Part shown: positions 1-8,095 of the stretch, piece after piece
Position numbering within the stretch: position 1 is the first letter of the stretch
How the letters are laid out: every line of letters starts with the position of its first letter
Notes under the pieces: generated by a model
Told to the model about the DNA's origin: nothing
Databases searched by the model: none
What the model saw: the letters and a program-made list of their open reading frames with translations, nothing else
Made by a program: the position numbers and the translations under genes
Source of the DNA: Bacteroidaceae bacterium
Lineage (GTDB): Bacteria; Bacteroidota; Bacteroidia; Bacteroidales; Bacteroidaceae
Reading direction: 5' to 3'
Length of the DNA: 56,911 bases
NCBI GenBank assembly: GCA_017509605.1
Contig: JAFWPH010000022.1
Location: 1 to 56,911, forward strand

Positions 1-1
1 C

Positions 2-115
2 GCTATCAATAACTATGGCCATTGGAACTTCAAGCCTGCAGCTCGCCTGATTTGGGACTTCTTCCGCCACTTCTCTCGTGACATGGAAACCAAGAAGCTG
101 AATTATACAGAATAA
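2..115 (+). CDS. C-terminal end of an alpha/beta-hydrolase esterase (partial)
   Basis: Only the last 37 codons are present; the gene begins before the window. The visible end, with GHWNFKPAARLIWDFFRHFS and then an RD..., resembles the C-terminus of secreted feruloyl-esterase/PHB-depolymerase-like alpha/beta hydrolases, where a W-[DE]-FF-[KR]-x-FSRD helix closes the fold. The catalytic residues lie outside the window, so the activity is inferred. The stop codon is 24 bases before the ATG of a second esterase on the same strand, so the two are probably co-transcribed. Confidence 0.6.
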   Translation, partial: AINNYGHWNFKPAARLIWDFFRHFSRDMETKKLNYTE

Positions 116-139
116 AGAATTTGACAAAACTTATTGAAT

Positions 140-988
140 ATGAAAAAGATTATCTCACTGATATGCGCCTTGATGGTGGTGTCGGGCATGGCTTTAGCGC
201 AGAGGGGAGAACCTGTGGTCATTCCTCTCTGGCCTAATGGAGCACCCAACGACAACCATCTTACTGGCGAGGAAGGGCACCCAGACCCAAGGAGTGTCAA
301 CAATGTTTCTAAGCCTGAGTTGTGGGTTTACCCTGCATTTAGACCTAATGGTACTGTCATCATCGCTTGTCCTGGTGGCGGATATGTCTATTTGGAGATA
401 GAAAAAGAAGGCACTGCGTTGGCACCTTGGTTCAACTACATAGGCGTGACGCTGGCTGTGCTGAAATATCGTATGCCCAACGGACATTTTGAGACCTCTT
501 TGAGTGATGTGCAGGAGGCAATCAAGATTATGCGTCAGCATACCTACGACTGGAAGGTGAATCCAAACAAGGTGGGTGTCATGGGGTGCTCTGCTGGTGG
601 TAACCTGGCTTGTGAAGCTGCTGTTCAGTTTACGGGCCCAGAAAATAGACCTGATTTCCAGATTCTGCTCTATCCCTCCACCATTCCTAATAGCTATATG
701 AACAATGAGATGCATGGAGCTAATGCCACTCAGGAAATGATAGACAAATACACTATACTCAAAAATGTCAAGCCTAACACTCCTCGTGCTTTTATAGCTT
801 GCAGTGCCGACGACCCTATCGTGTCGTTTGAAGAAAGCATTCAATATTTTCGCGTGTTACAACAGAACCGCATTCCATCAGTGTTGCATATTTATCCTAC
901 AGGTGGTCACGGATGGTGCGAAGGTCCGTGGTTTCATTACGCACGCGAATGGAAAGCCGAGTTGGAAAGATGGCTCCTTGAAGAATAA
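140..988 (+). CDS. Secreted alpha/beta-hydrolase, acetyl-xylan-esterase-like
   Basis: A 282-residue protein with a signal peptide (residues 1-20, cleavage after GMALA). The hydrolase core shows an oxyanion loop CPGGGY (77-82), the nucleophile elbow GCSAGG with Ser151, an acid at Asp224/225 (SADDP) and His257 in TGGHGW. Proteins of this type (BD-FAE / acetyl-xylan-esterase-like) remove acyl groups from plant cell-wall sugars in the periplasm or at the surface. A TTG six bases upstream is in frame, but the ATG at 140 gives the normal lysine-rich signal peptide start and was chosen. It follows another esterase closely and ends at a strong terminator. The substrate cannot be read from the sequence. 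Confidence 0.8.
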   Translation: MKKIISLICALMVVSGMALAQRGEPVVIPLWPNGAPNDNHLTGEEGHPDPRSVNNVSKPELWVYPAFRPNGTVIIACPGGGYVYLEIEKEGTALAPWFNYIGVTLAVLKYRMPNGHFETSLSDVQEAIKIMRQHTYDWKVNPNKVGVMGCSAGGNLACEAAVQFTGPENRPDFQILLYPSTIPNSYMNNEMHGANATQEMIDKYTILKNVKPNTPRAFIACSADDPIVSFEESIQYFRVLQQNRIPSVLHIYPTGGHGWCEGPWFHYAREWKAELERWLLEE

Positions 989-991
989 AAG

Positions 992-1033
992 AATGCTCTC
1001 ACCGTTAGCCAAACTGACTAAGGTGAGAGCATT
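992..1033. terminator. Bidirectional terminator between the esterase and mnmE
   Basis: A perfect 12-bp inverted repeat: the left arm AATGCTCTCACC (992-1003) pairs with the right arm at 1022-1033. The 18-nt loop contains a further TTAG/CTAA pairing. It lies just after the stop of the plus-strand esterase and just after the stop of minus-strand mnmE, the position expected for a shared terminator of convergent genes. Confidence 0.85.
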
Positions 1034-1056
1034 TAACTTAATAAGTGAAGAATCTT

Positions 1057-2664
1057 CTATTTGCCCACGCAAAATCTTGAGAAGATGAGTTCGAGGGTTT
1101 CGTCGGTGGTGAAGTCGCCGAGGATGTCGCCGAGGGAGTGGAGGCAGTCGCGGAGCTCCTCGCTGACGAGGTCGGCGGTGAGGCCTTGGTCAAGGGATTG
1201 TCGGGCGGCGTCGATGGCTTTCCTGGCGTGGACGAGAGCCTCATAGTGGCGGACGTTGGTGACGATGATGTCGGTGTTGCTGTACTCGGCCTTGTTGGCG
1301 GCCTCGATGAGCATGTCGGTCAGGGCAGGGATGTTGTCTCCGTTCTTGGCGCTGATGCGGATGGTCTCGTTCTCGTTGATGCCCGAGTTGGTATAGACGA
1401 AGTTGTAGATGTCGTAGAGTTGGTCGTCTGGGATGGCGTCGCATTTGTTGATGACCACAATGAGCGTCTTGCCTGCGGTCAGCGGTATGATCTTGTCGCG
1501 TATTTCCAGGATACTGTTCGATGGAGAGAGAACTTCCTGCTCCTTGTCAATCGTCCCGGATTCCACTTGCTCATGAAAAGTCGTCTCAGATTCCACCTGT
1601 TCGTTTTCAATTGTTTCGGATTCCACTGGCTCCAGATTCTCCTGATGATGGTCTGTCTCGGCGCTGCGACTCTCTTCTGCAAACTCCGTTTCTTCAGATA
1701 CAGGCTGTGGAGTGGGGGAGTTGAGCGTTTCGAGTATGGAGGTGGCATCGACCAACCATAATACAATCTGGGCGTTCTTGATGCGTTCGTAGGTGCGTTC
1801 TATCCCCATGTTCTCCACCACGTCGTCGGTATGTCGGATACCTGCGGTGTCGATGAAGCGGAAGTTCACGCCGCGCAGTGTCACGCAGTCTTCTATGGCA
1901 TCGCGTGTGGTGCCGTGTATGTCGCTGACGATGGCTTTGTCGTCGTGAAGCAACTGGTTGAGGAGGGTGGATTTGCCCACATTGGTCTCACCGATGATTG
2001 CCACAGGTATGCCGTTTCGGATGGCGTTGCCTGTGTCGAAACTGTCGGTGAGGCGACTGATGGCAGCACCGATTTCCTCAGACAGCGAGATGAGTTTTGT
2101 GCGGTCGGCGAACTCCACGTCCTCCTCGCTGAAGTCGAGTTCCAGCTCCAGAAGCGAGGTCATCTCAAGCAGGCGGTCGCGCAGACGTCGGAGTTCCCGG
2201 CTGAAGCCACCCCTCATCTGGCTCATCGCCAGACGGTGGGTGGCCACATTGGTGGATGCGATAAGGTCGGCCACGGCTTCAGCCTGACTTAGGTCCATTT
2301 TGCCATTGAGGAAGGCGCGTTTGGTGAACTCGCCGGGCTGGGCATTGAAACAGCCGTGGTTGAGCAGCAGTTGCACGACCTGCTGGAGTATAAAAATGGA
2401 ACCATGGCACGATATCTCCACACTGTCCTCGCCAGTATAGGAATGTGGTTGGCGGAACACGCTCACCAACACCTCGTCAAGCAACTGTCCGTCATCTGTC
2501 ATGATGTTGCCGTAAGCCAAAGATTGGCTTGCGTAGTCTGGAAGTTTGCGGCCTGAAGCTGACACGAAAATGGAATCCACAATTTGAATGGCATCGGGAC
2601 CAGATACCCTCACTATTCCTATTGCGCCGCCCACAGCGGTCGATATCGCACAAATGTTAGTCAT
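1057..2664 (-). CDS. mnmE: tRNA modification GTPase MnmE
   Basis: MnmE with MnmG installs the 5-carboxymethylaminomethyl-type group on U34 of certain tRNAs. The N-terminal folate-binding domain starts TNICAISTAVGGAIGIVRVS. The G domain has G1 GETNVGKST (225-233), G2 TTRD (252-255), G3 DTAG (272-275), G4 NKCD (406-409) and G5 SAK (438-440). The C-terminus is FCVGK, keeping the family's essential cysteine (usually FCIGK). At 535 residues it is about 75-80 longer than usual. The extra length is an acidic, repetitive insert between G3 and G4 (about residues 312-395). It lies 22 bases after the GH53 fusion gene on the same strand, so it may share that transcript. Confidence 0.97.
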   Translation of the reverse strand: MTNICAISTAVGGAIGIVRVSGPDAIQIVDSIFVSASGRKLPDYASQSLAYGNIMTDDGQLLDEVLVSVFRQPHSYTGEDSVEISCHGSIFILQQVVQLLLNHGCFNAQPGEFTKRAFLNGKMDLSQAEAVADLIASTNVATHRLAMSQMRGGFSRELRRLRDRLLEMTSLLELELDFSEEDVEFADRTKLISLSEEIGAAISRLTDSFDTGNAIRNGIPVAIIGETNVGKSTLLNQLLHDDKAIVSDIHGTTRDAIEDCVTLRGVNFRFIDTAGIRHTDDVVENMGIERTYERIKNAQIVLWLVDATSILETLNSPTPQPVSEETEFAEESRSAETDHHQENLEPVESETIENEQVESETTFHEQVESGTIDKEQEVLSPSNSILEIRDKIIPLTAGKTLIVVINKCDAIPDDQLYDIYNFVYTNSGINENETIRISAKNGDNIPALTDMLIEAANKAEYSNTDIIVTNVRHYEALVHARKAIDAARQSLDQGLTADLVSEELRDCLHSLGDILGDFTTDETLELIFSRFCVGK

Positions 2665-2686
2665 CTTTGAATGAAGGATTGAAAGT

Positions 2687-4759
2687 TTATTTCACAAATA
2701 TCTTATAACTTCTTGTATGGTCGAGATACCTTTTATTGACGATGTTCAGACCTCGTTGCGGACGTTGGATCCTGATGCCGTTGGGCGTATAGAATGTGGT
2801 CTCACATTCGCCTTCGTCATCTGAGGGAACATTGATGTCGTCGTTTATGCCGTCGCTGTGGCGTATGCCGAGGAAGGCATCCAAGGCCAGCGTGGGCTTG
2901 AGGGTCAGCGGGTTCCATGCGCCGAGGTTGTAGTCGTCAACCAATTCGGGCTCCCAATAGTACAGCCCTGAAGCGCCCACGTCCATCAACTTGCAGATGA
3001 AGGCGCAGAGCCATTGATTGGCCTCCAACTGACGGTCAACGTAGTAGCCAGTCTCCACGATGAGCACGGGTTTGCCGTAGCGTTCCTTCAGCATCTTGAC
3101 ATTCTCCACCACCTTGTCAATCAATTCGTATGGCTGGAGAGACGACCTCTTCACATGCACGGACAGTCCGATGGCATCCCATTTCGCTCCCTTGGCCTGT
3201 AAGTTGTCGAAGTACTCGGTCAGCCATTGCGTGTCCTCGCACTCGCCCACATGAATAATGGTCTGCACATCAGGATTGACGGACTTCACCTCATCGTAGG
3301 CGGCATTGATGATGCTGACGAAAGCGTCAGTCTCTCGTCCCTCGTTCCACAACATCCCGCGGTCTGTTTCGTTGCCTATCTGCACCCAACGTAGCTTGTC
3401 CTTGATGTTGGCAGCCCTTACTGCCACTTTGGTATGTGTCTTCACGTTTGTCAGCAGTTTGTCGAATGTGGTTCCTTTCCATCCGTCTGGCATGACGTAT
3501 TCTCCCCACCAGTCGGAATAGTGAAGGTCGAGCATGATGTTGAAATCCTGGTTCGCGGCGATGTTGGCCAGGTTCCTGGCGTAGCTCCAGTTGTAGTTCT
3601 TGTCCGCAGGATTGACCAGCACACGGAGTCTGACACTGTTGACACCCATTTCTTTCAGCATGGGCATGAGAGATTGCTTCTCGCCCTGCTTGTTGTAGAA
3701 GGTCTTGCCTTTGTTGGTGAGCACAGTCAGTGAACTGATGTCGGCACCGAAATCGAACTCGCTATCGACGGCCTCACGGTCGAAGACCTTGTCGGTGACC
3801 GTCTCCACATCCTCGAAGGGGACGTCGAAATTCTTGTCCTTGACTGTGAAGTTGCGGCTCTTGACAGACCATTGGCTGGCAAAGCCCTTCAGATCGGGTT
3901 TCAGAAAGATGCGTGCGTTCTGTTTGTAACCTTTCAGTTGCCAGTCCATCCATTTCAGCGCTATGCGTCCGAACTCGCCTCCGTACTGGGCCCAGTAGGT
4001 GCCTCCGTGTCCAGCGTTTGAAAGGTCGGCCCACACCACTGGTTTCTTCACGTTGTTGAAGTCGGTCTTGGCGTTCTCATAGGCCACGTCATCCGTGCCG
4101 CCCGTCATGTAGATGAGCGGGCAGTGCAGCGAGTTGAGTGTCTGTGGCGAAGCGCCGCCCATCGACATGTATCCCATACCTGCGTTCATGATCAGCAGTG
4201 TCTTGACACGGGCGTTGGCACAGTTGGCGATGGCCTGTGCTCCACCGCACGAATGGCCCGAGAGCGCGATGTTGTTCACATCAATGGCCTTGTAGTAGTC
4301 GCTGGTCTTGATCTTCTCCTGCCTGACCAGCCAGTTGATGGCGTCAACCACCATTTTCTCGTTCGAGCCCCCGTCATCGCGCTCGCTATCGACCATCTCG
4401 AAGGAACCGATGCCCACAACTACGTAGCCGTGGGATGCCATCTCGTTCAACATGCGCTCGTAGCCGATGGACGAACCCGAGCAGGCGCCGTTGCACCAGA
4501 TGAGGATGGGAAGCGGACCTTCACGACGCGCGGCATACTGCACATCGCGAGGACGATACACGGTGAAGTCGGGCAATGTCTTCTCACTGACGACGATGGC
4601 GCGATAGCGTCCGCTGCCGCCGTTATCGACTTCCTTTTGCCGTGCTATCTGGCTGTTGATGTTTTCGTTGTCGACCGCATGGACTGTAGTGGATGACATG
4701 ATGGTGAGCAATCCTGTTGCCACCACCAGCACTGTTTTTCGTAAAGATCTTGTATTCAT
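2687..4759 (-). CDS. Secreted esterase-GH53 endo-beta-1,4-galactanase fusion
   Basis: A 690-residue two-enzyme protein. A signal peptide (about 1-28) is followed by an alpha/beta-hydrolase domain (about 60-280) of the dienelactone-hydrolase/PHA-depolymerase type, with GHSCGG (Ser170), Asp223/224 and His251 (NAGHGG). A GH53 arabinogalactan endo-beta-1,4-galactanase domain follows (about 337-632): GADISSLT, VNSVRLRV, LDLHYSDWW, the acid/base Glu464 in QIGNE and the nucleophile Glu569 in IVETGYY. The C-terminus has the tag FYTPNGIRIQRPQRGLNIVN seen on other secreted proteins here. Known GH53 enzymes cut beta-1,4-galactan of pectin. An attached esterase would remove acyl groups from the same polymer, which is inference. 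It lies between msrC and mnmE, both housekeeping-type genes. Confidence 0.88.
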   Translation of the reverse strand: MNTRSLRKTVLVVATGLLTIMSSTTVHAVDNENINSQIARQKEVDNGGSGRYRAIVVSEKTLPDFTVYRPRDVQYAARREGPLPILIWCNGACSGSSIGYERMLNEMASHGYVVVGIGSFEMVDSERDDGGSNEKMVVDAINWLVRQEKIKTSDYYKAIDVNNIALSGHSCGGAQAIANCANARVKTLLIMNAGMGYMSMGGASPQTLNSLHCPLIYMTGGTDDVAYENAKTDFNNVKKPVVWADLSNAGHGGTYWAQYGGEFGRIALKWMDWQLKGYKQNARIFLKPDLKGFASQWSVKSRNFTVKDKNFDVPFEDVETVTDKVFDREAVDSEFDFGADISSLTVLTNKGKTFYNKQGEKQSLMPMLKEMGVNSVRLRVLVNPADKNYNWSYARNLANIAANQDFNIMLDLHYSDWWGEYVMPDGWKGTTFDKLLTNVKTHTKVAVRAANIKDKLRWVQIGNETDRGMLWNEGRETDAFVSIINAAYDEVKSVNPDVQTIIHVGECEDTQWLTEYFDNLQAKGAKWDAIGLSVHVKRSSLQPYELIDKVVENVKMLKERYGKPVLIVETGYYVDRQLEANQWLCAFICKLMDVGASGLYYWEPELVDDYNLGAWNPLTLKPTLALDAFLGIRHSDGINDDINVPSDDEGECETTFYTPNGIRIQRPQRGLNIVNKRYLDHTRSYKIFVK

Positions 4760-4813
4760 ATTGTTGTCCTCAAGTTAGTAATTAGTTATCAGTTGCTATT
4801 CGTTGATTGTGGA

Positions 4814-5260
4814 TTAAAACACTTGTTCTTCCACCACTCGGACGGCTGCTTCGAGAACATCTTGCTCTGCCGGACCGAATGTGGCCAGTTGGTCGCTGTC
4901 GATGTCGAGCACCGCACAGACGTTTCCTTGGCGATTGTGTAGTGGTACCACAATCTCGCTCTTGCTCAGACTGCTGCATGCAATATGCCCTGGAAACTCC
5001 TCCACATCGGGCACCACTATCGTTGCGTTCTTCTGCCACGAGGTGCCGCATACACCGCGACCTTTCTTGATGCGGTAGCACGCCACGCTGCCCTGGAATG
5101 GGCCCAATACGAGTTCTTCCTCTTTCACGATGTAGAATCCTATCCAGAACCAACCATACACCTCCTTGATGTAGGCAGCGGTGTTGGCAAGGACTGCCGT
5201 TGTGTCTGTCTCGCCGGAAATCAAATTCCTGAGATTCTCGATGAATACGTTTTTGTTCAT
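4814..5260 (-). CDS. msrC: Free methionine-(R)-sulfoxide reductase, GAF-domain type
   Basis: A 148-residue single GAF domain with the three cysteines of the fRMsr family: Cys61 in SVACYRI, Cys71 in GRGVCGTSW and Cys95 in PGHIACSS, followed by SEIVVPL. Known members reduce free methionine-R-sulfoxide in the cytoplasm as part of oxidative-damage repair. Length and motif order are those of the complete family, and there is no signal peptide. It is followed after 54 bases by the GH53 fusion on the same strand. Confidence 0.93.
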   Translation of the reverse strand: MNKNVFIENLRNLISGETDTTAVLANTAAYIKEVYGWFWIGFYIVKEEELVLGPFQGSVACYRIKKGRGVCGTSWQKNATIVVPDVEEFPGHIACSSLSKSEIVVPLHNRQGNVCAVLDIDSDQLATFGPAEQDVLEAAVRVVEEQVF

Positions 5261-5395
5261 ATCGTTATATTATTATCCCCACTTTAACTATCTTTTCAAC
5301 TATTACTTTAATTAACTATTATAACTCTCTGTCTAACTTCTTGTTGTAACTTAAAAATTCACTCTAAATATATCTTCTGAAAACACAGAAAAACG

Positions 5396-5438
5396 CTAAA
5401 GCTTAACACCTAAAGCCTAACGCCTTACGCCTAAATCC
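5396..5438. repeat. Period-7 tandem array (CCTAAAG/CCTAACG type)
   Basis: Degenerate tandem heptamers, including CCTAAAG, CCTAACG, CCTTACG and CCTAAAT from 5409 to 5436 with exact 7-bp spacing. Similar words run back to about 5396. The stop codon of the minus-strand nucleoside phosphorylase (5431-5433) is inside the array. The rest of the 170-base gap (5261-5430) is A+T-rich with no other clear feature. Confidence 0.7.
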
Positions 5439-6309
5439 TATCCACTACCAGTTCTATCAAGGAGTATATGCTGTTCTTGTAGTTGGCGTCGGCTTCTTTC
5501 GCCACTCTGTTGGCAATCACCATGCAGGCCGTTACCGCCTTATGGCCAAGCAGGGCCGACAGACCGGCGATGGCCGAGCTTTCCATCTCGAAGTTGGTGA
5601 TGCGCTTTCCCTTGTATTCAAAGCTCATGATTTTCTCGTTCTGCTGAGGGTCGGATAGGGGAATACGCAGTTTGCGTCCCTGAGGCCCGAAGAAACCGCC
5701 GCAGGAGATGGTCACACCTTTCACCATGCCTTTTGTAGGGTCGAAGATACGATCGGCCATCTCTGGTGAGTTCTGAATCACGTAGGGGGCGCCTTTCCTT
5801 GGGTCCCATTGCTGGTGGGCGGTAAAGGCGCGTTCAAAGTCGAGGTCACAGACGCGGTCGCGCCCGTTGTAGTAGTTGAGCAGTCCGTCGAATCCGATGG
5901 AGTACTCGCTGACGATGAAGGTGCCTACCGGTGTGTAGGGTTGCAGACCGCCACAAGTGCCGATACGCACAATCTCCATGGTGGTATGATTGGGTTGGTC
6001 CTCCCGTTTCTCCAGGTCGATGTTCTTCAGGGCGTCCAATTCGTTCATCACGATATCGATGTTGTCGCAACCGATGCCCGTGGAGACGGCTGAGATACGT
6101 TTGCCTTTGTAGGTACCTGTAATGGTGTGGAACTCGCGGCTCCTGACATCACATTCTACTGAGTCGAAAAACGATGACACCATGTTGATTCGGTCGGGGT
6201 CGCCACAGAGAATCACCTTGTCAGCCAGCTGTTCCGGGCGTAGGTGAAGGTGGAAGATGCTTCCGTCGGGATTGACGATCAGTTCTGATGATGGGTATGT
6301 CACGCTCAT
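5431..6309 (-). CDS. Nucleoside phosphorylase (uridine-phosphorylase-like)
   Basis: A 292-residue cytoplasmic protein of the PNP/UDP phosphorylase family, which splits nucleosides with phosphate into base and ribose-1-phosphate. Visible motifs are the phosphate-binding GDPDR (36-40), EIVRIGTCGGLQP and the ribose/base-site NFEMESSAIAGL; the last is typical of uridine phosphorylases. It has about 40 residues more than E. coli Udp, with an N-terminal extension and a longer central region, as is common for Bacteroidetes members. The base specificity is not certain. It stands alone between two repeat-bearing gaps. Confidence 0.87.
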   Translation of the reverse strand: MSVTYPSSELIVNPDGSIFHLHLRPEQLADKVILCGDPDRINMVSSFFDSVECDVRSREFHTITGTYKGKRISAVSTGIGCDNIDIVMNELDALKNIDLEKREDQPNHTTMEIVRIGTCGGLQPYTPVGTFIVSEYSIGFDGLLNYYNGRDRVCDLDFERAFTAHQQWDPRKGAPYVIQNSPEMADRIFDPTKGMVKGVTISCGGFFGPQGRKLRIPLSDPQQNEKIMSFEYKGKRITNFEMESSAIAGLSALLGHKAVTACMVIANRVAKEADANYKNSIYSLIELVVDRI

Positions 6310-6361
6310 AATTATTAGTGTTATTACTGAAACTTTTCTTGTTTACTTAATTTTGGAACTA

Positions 6362-6458
6362 AAAATGGAAGTTAACTTGCTACGCTCTTGGAATTTATGT
6401 GCTACGCACAGAACAATAGCTTTAACTCTTAACTCTTAACTCTTAACTCTTAACTCTT
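6362..6458 (+). repeat. Modular fold-back repeat, left half with TTAACTC array
   Basis: A truncated copy of the window-wide element. It holds a GGAAGTTAACTTGCTACGCTC module, the hairpin TGTGC-TAC-GCACA (6398-6410), then GAACAATAG and five TTAACTC heptamers from 6422 to 6456. The stop codon of the minus-strand GH43 gene (6457-6459) lies directly at the array edge. The arrangement is the same as at 42724-43004. Confidence 0.8.
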
Positions 6459-7446
6459 ATCTCTTCACCTCTCCTGTCTTGTAGTTGATGTCGAACTTCT
6501 TGCTGTAGGTGAAGTCGCATTTGGTGCCGTCGAAAGAGATGGGGAAGATGATGGTCTTCGACTCGGGCAGGGTGGGATCCATCCAGCGGTCGCCCACATA
6601 GAGGTAGGTGGTTTGCTTCTCACCGAAGATGCGCAGTACGGAAGCTGCCTGGGTGTCGAAAGCGATGCGGTCGCCCACGTTCTCCAGAGGGCTCCATCCC
6701 TTGGTAAGCGACTTGGAGTACGACATCTTGCATTGGTTGGGATCCCAGCCCGTGCAAGCCGAGGAAAACATGAAATACATGTCGCCCACGCGTACTATCG
6801 CAGGTGCCTCACGGCGTTCGCCAGGGAAGAGGACAGTATGTTCTACTGCTTCAAGGTAGTCGTCAGACAGACGAAAGAGTCCGAGGTCCTGGTTCTCGTT
6901 GGTGGTGGAGATGAAATAAGCTGTTCCGTCATCGTCCTGGAACACATTGCAGTCTCTCGACTTGATACCCAAAGGACGTCCTCCCCAATGGAATTTGTAG
7001 GGCCCGGTGATGTTATCGCTATAAAACACGGCGGCTTCTGAAGCACCGTAGTTGCGTCCTTCCCAATGGCACCACACCACATATTGGCCCGTCTTCTTGC
7101 AGTAGAGCAGTTTGGGGCGCTCGATGAAACGGCTCTTGCCCAGTTCGGGATGAGTCACACCGTTCTCGATGATTTTTCGCTCCCATTTCCAATGCACAAG
7201 GTCTTTCGACGAGTACATATTTACGTCGGGATTCCACGACTCTGAACGGTCCTCGCCAATCATATACCATGTATCGCCCACTTTCAGAAAGCCCGCACCA
7301 TGGGCCTGCACGTTGTAGCCGTCGTTGTCGAGCCACATCTCGCCGTTCTCTATCGTGGTCCAGTCGCTTGTGGCTGTCTGCTGGCATCCGCCGCTGATGT
7401 ATGTGCTCAGGCCGAGCAATGTGAGAAATAGTGTCTTCTTCATCAT
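6457..7446 (-). CDS. GH43-family lipoprotein, exo-beta-1,3-galactanase-like
   Basis: A 329-residue five-bladed beta-propeller glycosidase. The lipoprotein signal ends with a lipobox SGGC (Cys21), so it is probably membrane-anchored. Family features include NVQAHGAGFLKVGDTWYMIG (45-64), FIERPKLLY, RDCNVFQDDDGTAYFIST and the likely general acid Glu213 in RREAP. The QAHG-G start and the ERPK and DCN-F-DDDG blocks are those of the GH43 subfamily that contains exo-beta-1,3-galactanases (subfamily 24); the exact subfamily is my judgement. It would fit with the GH30, GH53 and GH2 enzymes in arabinogalactan breakdown. Confidence 0.82.
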   Translation of the reverse strand: MMKKTLFLTLLGLSTYISGGCQQTATSDWTTIENGEMWLDNDGYNVQAHGAGFLKVGDTWYMIGEDRSESWNPDVNMYSSKDLVHWKWERKIIENGVTHPELGKSRFIERPKLLYCKKTGQYVVWCHWEGRNYGASEAAVFYSDNITGPYKFHWGGRPLGIKSRDCNVFQDDDGTAYFISTTNENQDLGLFRLSDDYLEAVEHTVLFPGERREAPAIVRVGDMYFMFSSACTGWDPNQCKMSYSKSLTKGWSPLENVGDRIAFDTQAASVLRIFGEKQTTYLYVGDRWMDPTLPESKTIIFPISFDGTKCDFTYSKKFDINYKTGEVKR

Positions 7447-7494
7447 AATGTTTTTGTTTTAATGGTTATAAATCGTGTCTATTCAAGTATAAAT

Positions 7495-7770
7495 CAATAG
7501 GATGTTAATTCGTTGCGCTCATTGGAGTTTTTAGAAGGCTTTAGGCGTTAGCCAACAACCCGATTAAGCGAGAGCAGAGGGCAAACTCGTTTGCACTATG
7601 CCGGACATTTGAAGCAGCGAGAGCAATTAAGCTTGCATAAATTGCCGAGTCGCGCCAAATGAAGACAAAGTCAGCGTGAGGGCTGAAGGCGTTAGCCAAT
7701 GTTCAATGTTCAACCTATCGTCCTGCGCGAAGCGCATAACTCCCCTTTTAACTCCCCTTTTAACTCCCAC
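7495..7770 (+). repeat. Modular fold-back repeat with GATTAAGCGAGAGC core
   Basis: Inside the 649-base gap between the GH43 gene and hsdM. It holds a GTTAATTCGTTGCGCTCAT module, then a core with GATTAAGCGAGAGC, the inverted pair GCAAACTCGTTTGC and CTATGCCGGAC. Next come CAATGTT heptamers (7697-7717), CCTATCGTCC (7714-7723), the hairpin TGCGC-GAA-GCGCA (7724-7736) and AACTCCCCTTTT dodecamers to about 7770. No protein-coding signal is seen. Confidence 0.8.
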
Positions 7771-7783
7771 TTATCTTATCTTG

Positions 7784-7791
7784 CAAATTTA
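7784..7791 (-). promoter_or_regulatory. Possible minus-strand -7 box TAAATTTG
   Basis: The plus strand reads CAAATTTA, so TAAATTTG on the minus strand, matching the Bacteroidetes -7 consensus TAnnTTTG. If used, it would transcribe the GH43 gene through about 330 bases of repeat-filled leader. No better candidate was seen nearer the start codon. Low confidence because the leader would be unusually long. Confidence 0.35.
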
Positions 7792-7814
7792 CAAATAATT
7801 TAACTATCGCAAGT

Positions 7815-7995
7815 AATAATGGGAGTAAAAATGGAAATAAAAATAAAAGTAAACTCGATTCGCTCATGGGAGTTAATTAGGCATAAGCCTCAATGGTCCA
7901 TGTTCAAAAATGCGATTAAGCGAGGGCAATCAAGTTTACTTGAATTGCCGAGCGTGAGCATTTTAGGCGAAGCCAATGGTCAATGTGATAATAGG
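7815..7995 (+). repeat. Second modular repeat upstream of hsdM
   Basis: Holds AGTAAACTCGATTCGCTCATG with GGGAGTTAATTAGG, heptamers CAATGGT and CCATGTT (7891-7904), GATTAAGCGAGGGCAA, a stem-loop GGCAATCAAG-TTTA-CTTGAATTGCC (one unpaired base in each arm region), and CAATGGT CAATGTG near 7974. It is a variant of the 34021-34229 block with the GATTAAGCG core. An open frame of 75 codons crosses it but consists only of repeat sequence. Confidence 0.75.
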
Positions 7996-8035
7996 GCTCT
8001 CGTTAACCTAAAAAACTTTTTTACCCGTCTTTTTC

Positions 8036-8065
8036 TTGGTTTTTGATGGAATATGTGTAAATTTG
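8036..8065 (+). promoter_or_regulatory. Promoter of the hsd operon
   Basis: A perfect -7 box TAAATTTG at 8058-8065 with a TTG (-33 type) at 8036-8038, 19 bases upstream, the normal Bacteroidetes spacing. It lies 30 bases before the hsdM ATG and just downstream of a repeat block. It would drive hsdM, the transposase-like gene, hsdS and hsdR. Confidence 0.75.
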
Positions 8066-8095
8066 CTCAAATAACCGAAATACTATACAGATACA

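Noticed and set aside
7819..8046. 75-codon open frame between the GH43 gene and hsdM
   Set aside because: It is made wholly of intergenic repeat words found elsewhere in non-coding gaps, and it crosses into the hsd promoter region.
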